The notes beneath the pieces are model-generated. The model saw nothing but the letters and a program-made list of their open reading frames with translations, was not told the DNA's origin and made no database searches. The translations under genes and the position numbers were made by a program. From assembly GCF_003096415.1 (NCBI RefSeq), contig NZ_QEKH01000002.1, positions 124,001 to 188,000 of the forward strand: a stretch of DNA of 64,000 nt. Direction: 5' to 3'. This DNA is from Victivallis vadensis (GTDB lineage: Bacteria > Verrucomicrobiota > Lentisphaeria > Victivallales > Victivallaceae). The first letter of the stretch is position 1. Each line of letters begins with the position of its first letter. This document shows, piece after piece, positions 53,720 through 62,279 of this stretch.

Positions 53720-55665
53720 TGCTTTTGCTGTTGCTGTCCTTCCCGCTTGCGGCAGAAATGCCGCTGGCGTGGGACAATCGGAATATCGTCCGATCCAACG
53801 AAAACGGAATTACCGTGCGTCCCGCCGGAGAAGGGGCTGCGATCGTGGAATTCCGCACCGGAGAACCGTGGCCGCATATCGTTCTCAAACCGAAAAAAGG
53901 GTCCAGTTGGGATCTCTCGCGCTTTCGCGAAATTTCTTTCGACGTGGAGAATCTCAGCCGGAACCGGCAGTGCGAAATCGAATTCAACGCCGGAATGTGG
54001 TCCGGGGGGTATCTCGGCACCGCAATCCTGCGTCCCGGTGAAAAGCGGACGTTCCGCTACCGGTTGAACCACGGAACCGGCGCCGGTTTTTCGCCGTTGT
54101 TTCAGGCGTCGTTCATGCCGCAGGGCTTTACGGGCGGCCGGAATGTCGATACCTCGAAACTGAAGACGCTGCAACTGATCAGTTCATTCCCGCTTTACTG
54201 CAAATACCGCCTCTCCAACATCCGTCTGATCGGAGAGCGCCCGCGTCAGTTGACGGAAGCGGAATTTTTCCCTTTCATCGACCGCTATGGGCAGAATATG
54301 CACGCTGATTGGCCGGAAAAGGTGAAGTCGGATAACGATTTGAGAAATTTGCAAAAAGACGAGCTTGCCACGCTGAAACCTCGTATCGCAGCGTGGAACC
54401 GTTACGGCGGGTGGGCCGACGGGCCGCGGCTGAAATCCACCGGTTTTTTCCGGGTGGAAAAATACCGCGGCAAATGGTATTTCGTCGATCCGGAAGGATG
54501 TCTTTTCTTTTCGCGGGGCGTCAATGATGTGGCGCCGTGGGGATTTATCGACAAGCGGGGCCGGGAGAGATGTTTTGAAGCTCCCGATGAACTTGGAACC
54601 GACGGAAGCCATATCTATTGGGAAAACATCGGAAAGAAATATGCGAAAGAGCTGGATTCCTGGCCGGATATCCAGTATCGCCGGCTTGATTCCTGGGGCT
54701 TCAACACGGTGGGAAATTGGAGCGATATGCGTTTTTACAGGAATGCGCGGCTTCCCTATACGCTGAACCTGCCGTTCCCGAAGTGTCCGTCGCTCGACGG
54801 TATTCCGGATGTCTACTCCGTTGAGTTTGAACGGGGAATGGAGAATCTGCTCAAGGCCGATTATGCCTTTGTGATCGGCGACCCCATGTGCATCGGCGTA
54901 TTTCTCGGCAATGAATTTCGGTTCGGCGACAACACCGCCATTGCCCGGCGGGTATTGAAAAGCGCCCCGGAACAACCGGCCAGAAAGAAATTCCTCGCGG
55001 AACTTCAGGAAAAATACCGCACGATCGAGGTTCTGAACCGGCAGTGGGGCAGTGACTTCGCCTCATGGGAAGCTTTGCGTCCCGTGGAGGGCAGGGGGGC
55101 CGAAGCCGACCTGCGGCAGTTCAGCATCGCTTTTGTCGAACGGCTTCTGGTGATGTCGAAGGAGGCGGTCAAACGTCATTCGCCCGATACGCTTTATCTC
55201 GGCACGCGGCTGATGAACGACGACTATTTTCAGGCGTGGATCAACCGGCTCTCCGCCCGGTATTGCGACGTGGTTTCCTACAACCTTTATCCGCTTGGAT
55301 TCGAACGTTTCAAACCCAACGGCCTGCCGGATGTCCCGGTGTTGATCACGGAGTCCACAGTCGGCCACGGCACGCGCGGCACATTCGGCAGCATCACCAA
55401 CCCCGGCGTGGAACCGGGGGCGCGAAACCGGGCGTTGGCAAGACAGCTCGAAAGTGCTTTCTCACATCCGCAGATCGTCGGGATTCATCATTTCAAATTC
55501 ACGGATCAGGTGCTGACCGGCCGCTGGGACGGAGAAAATTATGGATTCGGGCTCGTGGATATCACCGATACGCCGTACCGGGATTTTCTGGAAACGAACC
55601 GCGCCGCTTCGGAACAGTTGTATTCGTTCCGAAACGGCGCCGGTGTTTTTTTGAATCTTCCGTGA
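53704..55665 (+). CDS. Secreted GH50/beta-agarase-like glycoside hydrolase, second copy (cassette C)
   Basis: 653 aa, a clear paralogue of the preceding gene. Signal peptide about 17 residues (MRLGIMLLLLLSFPLAA). Shared segments: FFPFIDRYGQNMHADWPEK, GFFRVEKYRGKWYFVDPEGCLFFSRGVN, LPFPKCPSLDG and LTGRWDGENYGFGLVDITDTPY. Candidate acid/base Glu404 in GVFLGNEFRFGDN and nucleophile Glu550 in PVLITESTVGHG. The N-terminal domain is shorter than in the first copy. Ends 13 bp before the convergent cassette D enzyme, without a visible terminator. Confidence 0.8.
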   Translation: MRLGIMLLLLLSFPLAAEMPLAWDNRNIVRSNENGITVRPAGEGAAIVEFRTGEPWPHIVLKPKKGSSWDLSRFREISFDVENLSRNRQCEIEFNAGMWSGGYLGTAILRPGEKRTFRYRLNHGTGAGFSPLFQASFMPQGFTGGRNVDTSKLKTLQLISSFPLYCKYRLSNIRLIGERPRQLTEAEFFPFIDRYGQNMHADWPEKVKSDNDLRNLQKDELATLKPRIAAWNRYGGWADGPRLKSTGFFRVEKYRGKWYFVDPEGCLFFSRGVNDVAPWGFIDKRGRERCFEAPDELGTDGSHIYWENIGKKYAKELDSWPDIQYRRLDSWGFNTVGNWSDMRFYRNARLPYTLNLPFPKCPSLDGIPDVYSVEFERGMENLLKADYAFVIGDPMCIGVFLGNEFRFGDNTAIARRVLKSAPEQPARKKFLAELQEKYRTIEVLNRQWGSDFASWEALRPVEGRGAEADLRQFSIAFVERLLVMSKEAVKRHSPDTLYLGTRLMNDDYFQAWINRLSARYCDVVSYNLYPLGFERFKPNGLPDVPVLITESTVGHGTRGTFGSITNPGVEPGARNRALARQLESAFSHPQIVGIHHFKFTDQVLTGRWDGENYGFGLVDITDTPYRDFLETNRAASEQLYSFRNGAGVFLNLP

Positions 55666-55678
55666 AATGCGCCGGAGG

Positions 55679-58600
55679 TCACTCGAAAAGGATGACCGGG
55701 AATTTGCCGGGATCTTTTTCGTCGCCGATGCCCGGGGCGAGCTGGAGCCAGCCGTCCCGGCCTTCGCCGTCGTTGTCGTTGACCAGCAAATTGAACCGGA
55801 ACCCCTGCCGGTAGAGCTGCGGCGTCAGGCCGAGCGCCCGGTTGGGCAGACGGAGTTCATAGCGGGTTTCCGTCCCCTCCCGGACGATCCGGCAGGTTCC
55901 GAAGGCGGCGGTCCGGTTCGGATCGTAGCCGCGCGGCGCCCGCGGGATGGTCAGCTCCGCTTTGCCGGAGTCGGAGAGCGACAGGCAGAGTTCCCAGAAG
56001 CCGTTCTGCCCGGGGAGCTGGAGCGCGAACTGCACCGAGTCGCCTTTCCATGCCTCCGCCGCCGGGAAGGGCTGGGCGTGGCGGTCGTCGGTGACGGCGG
56101 CTTTCAGCACGAAATTCCCGCCGGCCCGCTCAAGGGTGATCGCGGCGCTCAAATCCTCCGGGCCGGACCAGAGCCGGTGCAGCAGCGCCGGGTCCGCTCC
56201 GGTCAGCGAATGGAGCTGGCTGCGGTTGTCGAGCCGGAAGTCCGGACCGGTTTTCCGCGCCGGAATCAGTTGCGCGGTGCGTATCGGCAAAGTCACCTCA
56301 CCCTGCCACGGCGTGCCGTCGAGCGCATACGAGAGTTTCAGGAGGGCTCCGTCGCGGGGGCGCGGCGGCACGGTCAGCAGAAATTCCGCGGCGCTTTCGC
56401 CGTTCGCCTTGACCGCGACCCGTTTTTCGGCGCGGTCGGCGGAGAAGCCTTCCGGCAGGGATTCCGGCTTCAGCACGAAGATGCGGTCGATATTCTGCGG
56501 GTTGCGCAGCGACAGCCGGACCGGAAAAGTCTTTCCCGGCACCGCGAAACCACCGGAGGTTACTGCGAGCAGTTCTCGGCCGGGCTTCGCATGGGTGGCG
56601 TTGCGCAACAGCAGTGTGGCGGGCGTCCTGCCGAATTCGAACAGCGCCATTCCGTCCGCGACCGGAATTTCGACGGAGTTGCCCATCGGGTCGATCACGG
56701 CAGCAGAGGCGGCGTCGCTGAGGATCGGCAGAGTGCAGGTCGCGCCGTCGCCGGCCTCGTTCCACGCGGGGATCAGAATGCCCTCCGGCGTGGAAAATTC
56801 AAATATGTAACTGCCGCTTCCGGCCTGAAGTTCACGGCGGAACCGCGCGTTGCGGAAGGTCCCGGCGAGCATGTTGTAGACGGAGTAGACCGGCTTCGGA
56901 TAGAACTCATGATCCAGCATCCCGTAATTGTGCTCCGCGTTTTTCGGGTCGAAGCCGTCGTTGCGCAGGTCGTACCAGGTGTAGCCGATCGCTCCCCGGC
57001 TCCACGCGAACAGCAGTTTTTTGAACAGCGTCAGCGCCTGGTTGCGTTCGGTGCCGCCGAGGGAGTGGATCGCCGTTTCGTTCGCATACCAGGGCGCGGT
57101 GACTTTGGCCGCGGCGCGCATCGGCAGGAACTGTTCGTCGAGCAGCCGGACGTAAGCCGGAAAACTGCCGTGCTCATGGTAGGCGTGAATGTCGTACAGC
57201 CCTCTGGCCGCGATCAGGTTGTCCCGCTGGAAGGTCGGGGATTTCAGCCCCGGATGCGGGGTCAGCGTGGCGTAGCCGCCGGTCAGCAGCTTGAGTTCGG
57301 GGGAGACCTTGCGCGCCTCTTCAAACGCGATTTTCTGGAGTTCGACGTATTCGTCCGGGCTCATCCGGTTGAAACCGGTCAGGTCGGGTTCGTTCCAGAC
57401 CTCCCAGAAGCGGATTTTGCCCTTGTAGCGGGCGAACACGGTCGCCGCGTAGTTGCGCCACGCGGCGGAATCGGGCTTGGAGCGCGACCATTCCAGCCAG
57501 TCCGGAGCGTTGCGGAGCTGCTCCGCCGCCGCCCAGCGCGCGGTAAAGGCGAGCATCGCCTGAAGCTCCATGCCCATCTTGCCGTAGGAGTCGACCAGGG
57601 AATCCATCGGGGCGAAGTTCCAGCGGTCTGCCGCGGGCTGGAGGGTGTGCCAGTCGACGGAGTCGCGGATCACTTTCGCGCCGCACAGCGCGGCGGCGAG
57701 CACTTCCTTGTCCTGCGCCCCCGGACTCCACCACTCCGAATGCGTGCAGATGCTGAAGAGAAAACCGGGCGCACGTCCCTCAGTGGGGCCGGCCGGTTCC
57801 AGCAGGGCAAACGACCGCGAGTGCGTCACAGGCCGATCCGGCGCACCGGCTTCCCGCACGGTCGCGGTGACCTGCCAGTGGCCGAGGCGATCGGGCTGTT
57901 TTTCCGGCTTGAACGTGACCGACTGCCCCGGCGCAAGCGCGGCGGAACGGCTCTCCGTCAGCCGGGTCCCGTCGAAATGCGCGTAAACGATGTCGATCGC
58001 GAAATTTCCCGCTTTTTCGGAACGGTTGGTGAAGCGGAGGGCCAGCGCCGCTTCGCCGCCCTTGCGGAGCACATGGACCGGCGTGCCGGTTTCGACCTCA
58101 AGCTCCAGCGCTTCGGCCGCGGGCAGGACGGTTCGGAGCGCGGCGCTCTTCAACAGCACTTCCCCGTTTGCGGCGGCTGAATTGCGAAAGAAGATATTGT
58201 CCATTTTGACCGGCAGCACCGCTTCTTCCAGAATTGCGCCGAGATCGAATTGCAGCGGCGCCCCCTCCCGCTGCAGGCGGAGTTCCGGGGTGGTGAACGG
58301 CACACCTTTGGCGTCACGCAAAATGGCGAATGCGGTCAGTTCGCCCTGACGCACTTCGGCGTCGAGGGTCAGGGCGGCAGGCCTGCCGCGCAGAGGCAGC
58401 AGTTCGTTCCTGCGCTCGGTGATTATGAATTCGCCTTTGATGTCTTTGAGCAGCACGCCGTCCGGCTGCTGCACGATCAGCCCCTGACCGCCGCGCTGCC
58501 GGAACAGTTCATCCCGGTCGAAACGGTACAGCGGCAGAAGCGCCTTGTCGCCCGGCAGTTCCCGCACGGGCGGCGCTTCGGTGTCGATATCAAGTGCGAG

Positions 58601-59107
58601 GAGCGTCAGACTTGAGGCTGGTGCGCCCCCGGCGAAATCAAAGGCGAACCCCAGCACGCTGCCCGGCATGTCGAAAACGCGGTTGGCGTCTCCGCCCCAG
58701 CAGAGCTGGAATTGCTCCGGCTTCACCTGCCAGACCACTTCAAATTCGCCGCCTCTGGCGAAATCGGCTTGGCTCACATACTGGAATACCTCGCGGTTGC
58801 GGTCGAGCAGCCGCAGCGACATGCGCCGGACCGGGGAACCGGCGGGGACGCGGACCTTCGCCGCGATGCGCGCCGAGCGGAAAATGCCGAGCGGCAGCGG
58901 GCGCGGCAGTACGATTTCGGCATAGCCCGGCTTCGCGGGATTGAACGGGAACGTGATTTCCCCGTTTCGGGCGCGGCAATCCAGTCTGGCGCCGCCGCCC
59001 GGTTCCGGGACGATCAGGGTGCCGCCGTCGAGGGAAACGCGCGCGGCCCAGAGAACGCCGGCCGTACACACGGCGGCGAAAAGGAGGAATCTCTTCAAAT
59101 AGTGCAT
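55679..59107 (-). CDS. Large secreted GH39-like clan GH-A glycoside hydrolase (cassette D)
   Basis: 1142 aa; signal peptide about 21 residues (MHYLKRFLLFAAVCTAGVLWA). N-terminal beta-sandwich regions (about 25-420) precede a TIM-barrel (about 445-790): VIRDSVDWHTLQPAADRWNF, acid/base Glu573 in FWEVWNEPDLTGFN, nucleophile Glu677 in WYANETAIHS, and a WYDLRNDGFDP stretch. Further Ig-like parts (800-930) and a C-terminal CBM9-like domain (WKGDSVQFALQL, ENDNDGEGRDGWLQLAPGIG-type ending) follow. GH39 includes xylosidases and iduronidases; the true family is uncertain. Last gene of the regulator-pilin-enzyme operon D. Confidence 0.8.
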   Translation of the reverse strand: MHYLKRFLLFAAVCTAGVLWAARVSLDGGTLIVPEPGGGARLDCRARNGEITFPFNPAKPGYAEIVLPRPLPLGIFRSARIAAKVRVPAGSPVRRMSLRLLDRNREVFQYVSQADFARGGEFEVVWQVKPEQFQLCWGGDANRVFDMPGSVLGFAFDFAGGAPASSLTLLALDIDTEAPPVRELPGDKALLPLYRFDRDELFRQRGGQGLIVQQPDGVLLKDIKGEFIITERRNELLPLRGRPAALTLDAEVRQGELTAFAILRDAKGVPFTTPELRLQREGAPLQFDLGAILEEAVLPVKMDNIFFRNSAAANGEVLLKSAALRTVLPAAEALELEVETGTPVHVLRKGGEAALALRFTNRSEKAGNFAIDIVYAHFDGTRLTESRSAALAPGQSVTFKPEKQPDRLGHWQVTATVREAGAPDRPVTHSRSFALLEPAGPTEGRAPGFLFSICTHSEWWSPGAQDKEVLAAALCGAKVIRDSVDWHTLQPAADRWNFAPMDSLVDSYGKMGMELQAMLAFTARWAAAEQLRNAPDWLEWSRSKPDSAAWRNYAATVFARYKGKIRFWEVWNEPDLTGFNRMSPDEYVELQKIAFEEARKVSPELKLLTGGYATLTPHPGLKSPTFQRDNLIAARGLYDIHAYHEHGSFPAYVRLLDEQFLPMRAAAKVTAPWYANETAIHSLGGTERNQALTLFKKLLFAWSRGAIGYTWYDLRNDGFDPKNAEHNYGMLDHEFYPKPVYSVYNMLAGTFRNARFRRELQAGSGSYIFEFSTPEGILIPAWNEAGDGATCTLPILSDAASAAVIDPMGNSVEIPVADGMALFEFGRTPATLLLRNATHAKPGRELLAVTSGGFAVPGKTFPVRLSLRNPQNIDRIFVLKPESLPEGFSADRAEKRVAVKANGESAAEFLLTVPPRPRDGALLKLSYALDGTPWQGEVTLPIRTAQLIPARKTGPDFRLDNRSQLHSLTGADPALLHRLWSGPEDLSAAITLERAGGNFVLKAAVTDDRHAQPFPAAEAWKGDSVQFALQLPGQNGFWELCLSLSDSGKAELTIPRAPRGYDPNRTAAFGTCRIVREGTETRYELRLPNRALGLTPQLYRQGFRFNLLVNDNDGEGRDGWLQLAPGIGDEKDPGKFPVILFE

Positions 59108-59133
59108 GGTTGCCTCGAATTAACCTGAATGGA

Positions 59134-59871
59134 TCACAGTCCCCAATGCGCTATGGGAGCCAGCAGCGAGTCGGCATTGCTGGATATGAAAAGGGGAGGA
59201 TTGAGCTTCTTGACGTACATGCCGTAGAAAAGCGCGTTCCGGCCGCCGTCCGGATGGCCGTACTCGAATTTGAATCCCCAGTACGGGACGGACTGGCCGC
59301 CGCCGTACTGATTGGCGTCACGGCCGTCGTCCGTGTGCGGGACGATGCGGTCCGCCAGCAGTACGATATCGTTCCGGTTGGTTTTGTAGTTGGAGTAAAA
59401 CGGCTTGACCCGGTCCATCCGGAACGCCTGATTGGCGGCGAGGGACCTGCTCGTATCGTTTGCATAGGGGACTTTGCCGTCGCTTTGGCTTCCTGCGTTG
59501 AAAGCGTAACTGAGCCGGGTCTTCTTGCTGCCGACAAGGGCGTTTTTATCCGTGGGACAGGTCAGGTATTTCGCAACGAGGTTCCAGCGGTTGGCGTGCG
59601 CGCCGTCGCCGCCGAGCGTGGATACGACGAATTGCTCCCAGGAGTTCGGCGTGCTCTGGTCGGCGTTGGTCGCTCCCGAACGCGGCGGGAACCATTCGCC
59701 ATTGCCGTAAAGCATGATTGCGGTACTGATCTGTTTGAGGTTGTTGACGCAGGCGGTCGACTGCGCCTTGTCTCTGGCCTTGTTCAGCGTGGGCAGCAGC
59801 ATGGAGGCGAGAATCGCAATGATTGCGATCACGACGAGCAGCTCGATCAGCGTAAAATTCTTGCTTTTCAT
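59134..59871 (-). CDS. Prepilin-like protein, H-X9-DG motif degenerate (cassette D)
   Basis: 245 aa from ATG 59871 (AAAGGA about 10 bp upstream). Leader MKSKN, then [20 protein letters not shown] and [24 protein letters not shown]. The residue at -1 is Asn. Where other copies have H-X9-DG, this one reads [15 protein letters not shown], so the Asp-Gly at the end is lost. It begins 4 bp after the regulator stop and precedes the GH39-like enzyme by 26 bp. Confidence 0.87.
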   Translation of the reverse strand: MKSKNFTLIELLVVIAIIAILASMLLPTLNKARDKAQSTACVNNLKQISTAIMLYGNGEWFPPRSGATNADQSTPNSWEQFVVSTLGGDGAHANRWNLVAKYLTCPTDKNALVGSKKTRLSYAFNAGSQSDGKVPYANDTSRSLAANQAFRMDRVKPFYSNYKTNRNDIVLLADRIVPHTDDGRDANQYGGGQSVPYWGFKFEYGHPDGGRNALFYGMYVKKLNPPLFISSNADSLLAPIAHWGL

Positions 59872-59875
59872 ACGG

Positions 59876-60949
59876 TTATATCCTTTCATTGGGAGTTAGT
59901 GTTCTTACGGAGTCCCGTTCTATGAGCTTCATTGGTATTTCGGCCTTGAAATTGGCGATCTTCTTCTTCAGGATCGCGGCGATCCCGGTGAACGCGGCTT
60001 CGACCTCCGCGCCGAGGTCGGCGCAGACGGCGGTCAGGGCGGGATGGTAGAACTTGCCGATCTGCTCGGTCGAGTGCGCCATGATGCTGATGTCGCGCGG
60101 CAGTTCGTAGCCGAACTCGCGCAGCGCCGTCATGATGCCCGGAACGCCTTCGGCGGTGATCGCGTAGACCGCGGTGAACCCGGCGGCGCCGTCATGTTCT
60201 TCGAGATACTGCTTCATGCCGAGATACGCCTTGTACTGGGCGTACTCGCCGCTGGCGGTCATGCAGTCGATCTTGATCAGCCTGATGCCGAGCAGCTTTG
60301 AGAGGTAGTCGAATGAAACGGCCTGCTTGTCCGTCGGAAGCGAATGCGGCTCGCTCTGCACGATCGCGATCTGCCGGTGGCCGCATTGGTAGAGATGGTG
60401 GCACGCGAGGATGGCTCCCCCCGCATCGGCTGACCTGACGTTGCTGACCGGGAAGCTGCCGGTGTCGGCATTCAGCAGGACGACCGGAATCGAAAGGGAG
60501 GCGAGCCATTTCATTTCATCCGTGGAAATGTCGGCGCGCGGCGTGCGGATGATCGCGGCATCGAAGCCGTCGGTGTTGAGCGAGGCAATCGTGTCGCTGT
60601 CCGGCACCAGCATGGTCTTACACAGTTGCCAGCCGTGATGCGTTTCCGTGTAGACGCCGGCCATGCGGTTCCATTCGAGGGTCACTTCGCTCGGCCAGTC
60701 CAGCACTGCCAGAAGCACTTTATAGGCATTGGGGCGGCGGGTCACGCTGCTGAAGATTCCGACCTGCGGAACCCGTTCGATCAGCCGGTCCGCTTCCAGC
60801 CGCTCAAGCGTGCGGTCCAGCACACCGCGGTGGCATTTGAACTTATCCATCAGTTTTCGGACCGAATAGAACTTCGTGCCGGAGGGGAAGTTGTCAAGCT
60901 CCCGGTCCAGCATCCGGTACAGTTCTTCGATTTGCGGTTCAAGTTTCAT
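59876..60949 (-). CDS. GntR-type HTH / LacI-type regulator (cassette D)
   Basis: 357 aa. N-terminal winged helix of about 70 residues ([46 protein letters not shown]) and a LacI-like sugar-binding domain ([66 protein letters not shown]). It shares its layout with the cassette A regulator, but the two are not close copies. Directly upstream is a promoter whose -35 box lies inside an 11-bp-arm palindrome, the likely binding site for this protein. Confidence 0.88.
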   Translation of the reverse strand: MKLEPQIEELYRMLDRELDNFPSGTKFYSVRKLMDKFKCHRGVLDRTLERLEADRLIERVPQVGIFSSVTRRPNAYKVLLAVLDWPSEVTLEWNRMAGVYTETHHGWQLCKTMLVPDSDTIASLNTDGFDAAIIRTPRADISTDEMKWLASLSIPVVLLNADTGSFPVSNVRSADAGGAILACHHLYQCGHRQIAIVQSEPHSLPTDKQAVSFDYLSKLLGIRLIKIDCMTASGEYAQYKAYLGMKQYLEEHDGAAGFTAVYAITAEGVPGIMTALREFGYELPRDISIMAHSTEQIGKFYHPALTAVCADLGAEVEAAFTGIAAILKKKIANFKAEIPMKLIERDSVRTLTPNERI

Positions 60950-60983
60950 ACGCTCTTTCCAAAATTGTGCCGCCTTGTGAATA

Positions 60984-61023
60984 ATTATACCGGAAATGCA
61001 CAGTTAAAACAATAACTGTGCAT
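60984..61023 (-). promoter_or_regulatory. Cassette D promoter with a 28-bp palindromic operator
   Basis: Minus-strand TTGTTT (61007-61012), exactly 17-bp spacer, TATAAT (60984-60989). The perfect inverted repeat ATGCACAGTTA (60996-61006) / TAACTGTGCAT (61013-61023) is centred on the -35 hexamer, which forms its 6-bp loop. Occupancy would block polymerase. Confidence 0.78.
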
Positions 61024-61080
61024 AATTTTTGCGGAAAATCATACATCCGCCGCATGCCTGCAATCCGGGATGAAGAATAT

Positions 61081-61111
61081 AAAAAGAGTGCGAAGACGAA
61101 TCTGCGCACTC
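61081..61111 (-). terminator. Intrinsic terminator after the thioredoxin-fold/TPR gene
   Basis: Minus-strand stem GAGTGCG/CGCACTC (61086-61092 with 61105-61111), then five Ts (61081-61085). Confidence 0.75.
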
Positions 61112-61139
61112 AAATTGCGATCCGGGACGGGGCCTTTCG

Positions 61140-62279
61140 TCAACGGATGGCTTTGGACATCCGCAGGACGGTGTTGTAGTAGACCACGAGATCTTTGGCG
61201 GTCTCGTACTCTTTGGGATTCGGGGAGTTCTTCAGGAGCTGCATCGAAACCTTGGCGACCTCCAGCGCCTTGTCCGGGCGGCCGCAGTAATAAAGCACTC
61301 CGGCGTATTCGCGCGCGATCAGCCCCTTCTGGCGGTCGTCGGCGAACTTCGGTGCGTTGTAGGCGGCATGGGTCAGCTTGTAGGCGTTTTCCACGCGCAG
61401 CTTGCCGACCGGCTGGCTGAGTTCCTGCCGGGCGAAGCGGATCAGCACCGCCGGCTGGTCTCCGAAGTCGGCGACCAGACGGTCGAACCAGACGGGCAGC
61501 CGGGTGTCCGCCCCCGCTTGGTGCAATGCGCGGATCAGCTGCTCATAAAGCTTCAGGTTGCGGGGGAGCTGTTTCAGGCCTGCTTCGGCGGTCTTTTCGG
61601 CGGTGTCGATGTCGTTCATCAAAGTGCCGGCCAGATTGATTTTGAGGGTCAGCAGTTCAAGATTATCCGGATGTTTTTCCAGCTCGGCGTCGACCAGCTT
61701 GCGCACGGTCGGATAGTCCTTGATCTTCATCGCGCTCATCACCGCCTGGGAGAACTTCTCGCGCTCGATATTGCCCTTCAGGTCGTATTTGCCGGAGAGG
61801 ATTTCCGGGAGCACCTCGTCGAGATATTCCGGGCGGCCGCGCCAGAGCAGCTTGCCTGATTTGTCGATCACCGCCGCCAGCGGCACCTGGTCGTTGGGGC
61901 GCATATAGGTGTAGAGCGTTTTGAGGATGTTGTCGGCGGCGACCGGGAAGGGCAGGGGCTGGTTCCTGATGAATTTGTCGACCGCCTCCGGGGAGTCGGG
62001 CGCGATGCCGATGAACTGCAGCTCCTTTTCCCCGAACTTGTTCGCGGTGGCGATGATGCGTGGAAACACATCCAGACTGCGCTGGCCGATGGTCCAGAAG
62101 AACAGAACCGCGTGCTTTTTGCCTTTCAGGTCGGCGAGGTTGACCGGCTTGCCGGAGAGCCACGCCCGCAGGTCCAGTTCGGGAACCTCCGCTCCGGTCT
62201 CCAGCGTCGCGCCCGGGGCGGAGAAGATGCAAAACAGCGCGGCTGCCGCCGCAACGAACAGTTTGAGGGAGTTCTTCAT
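61140..62279 (-). CDS. Exported thioredoxin-fold (AhpC/TlpA-like) protein without redox cysteines, with helical repeat tail
   Basis: 379 aa; signal peptide about 23 residues (LKLFVAAAAALFCIFSAPGA). Residues 25-165 follow the TlpA/ResA thioredoxin fold: ETGAEVPELDLRAWLSGKPVNLADLKGKKHAVLFFWTIGQRSLDVFPRI, with a later VPLAAVIDKSGKLLWRG (cis-Pro strand). At the active site the usual WCxxC is replaced by WTIGQ, so no disulfide chemistry is possible there. Residues about 180-375 are TPR-like helices (EKHPDNLELLTLKINLAGTL, YCGRPDKALEVAKVSMQLL). A binding or scaffold role in the periplasm is more likely than a reductase. Overlaps the murB-ddl stop by 4 bp. Confidence 0.8.
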   Translation of the reverse strand: MKNSLKLFVAAAAALFCIFSAPGATLETGAEVPELDLRAWLSGKPVNLADLKGKKHAVLFFWTIGQRSLDVFPRIIATANKFGEKELQFIGIAPDSPEAVDKFIRNQPLPFPVAADNILKTLYTYMRPNDQVPLAAVIDKSGKLLWRGRPEYLDEVLPEILSGKYDLKGNIEREKFSQAVMSAMKIKDYPTVRKLVDAELEKHPDNLELLTLKINLAGTLMNDIDTAEKTAEAGLKQLPRNLKLYEQLIRALHQAGADTRLPVWFDRLVADFGDQPAVLIRFARQELSQPVGKLRVENAYKLTHAAYNAPKFADDRQKGLIAREYAGVLYYCGRPDKALEVAKVSMQLLKNSPNPKEYETAKDLVVYYNTVLRMSKAIR

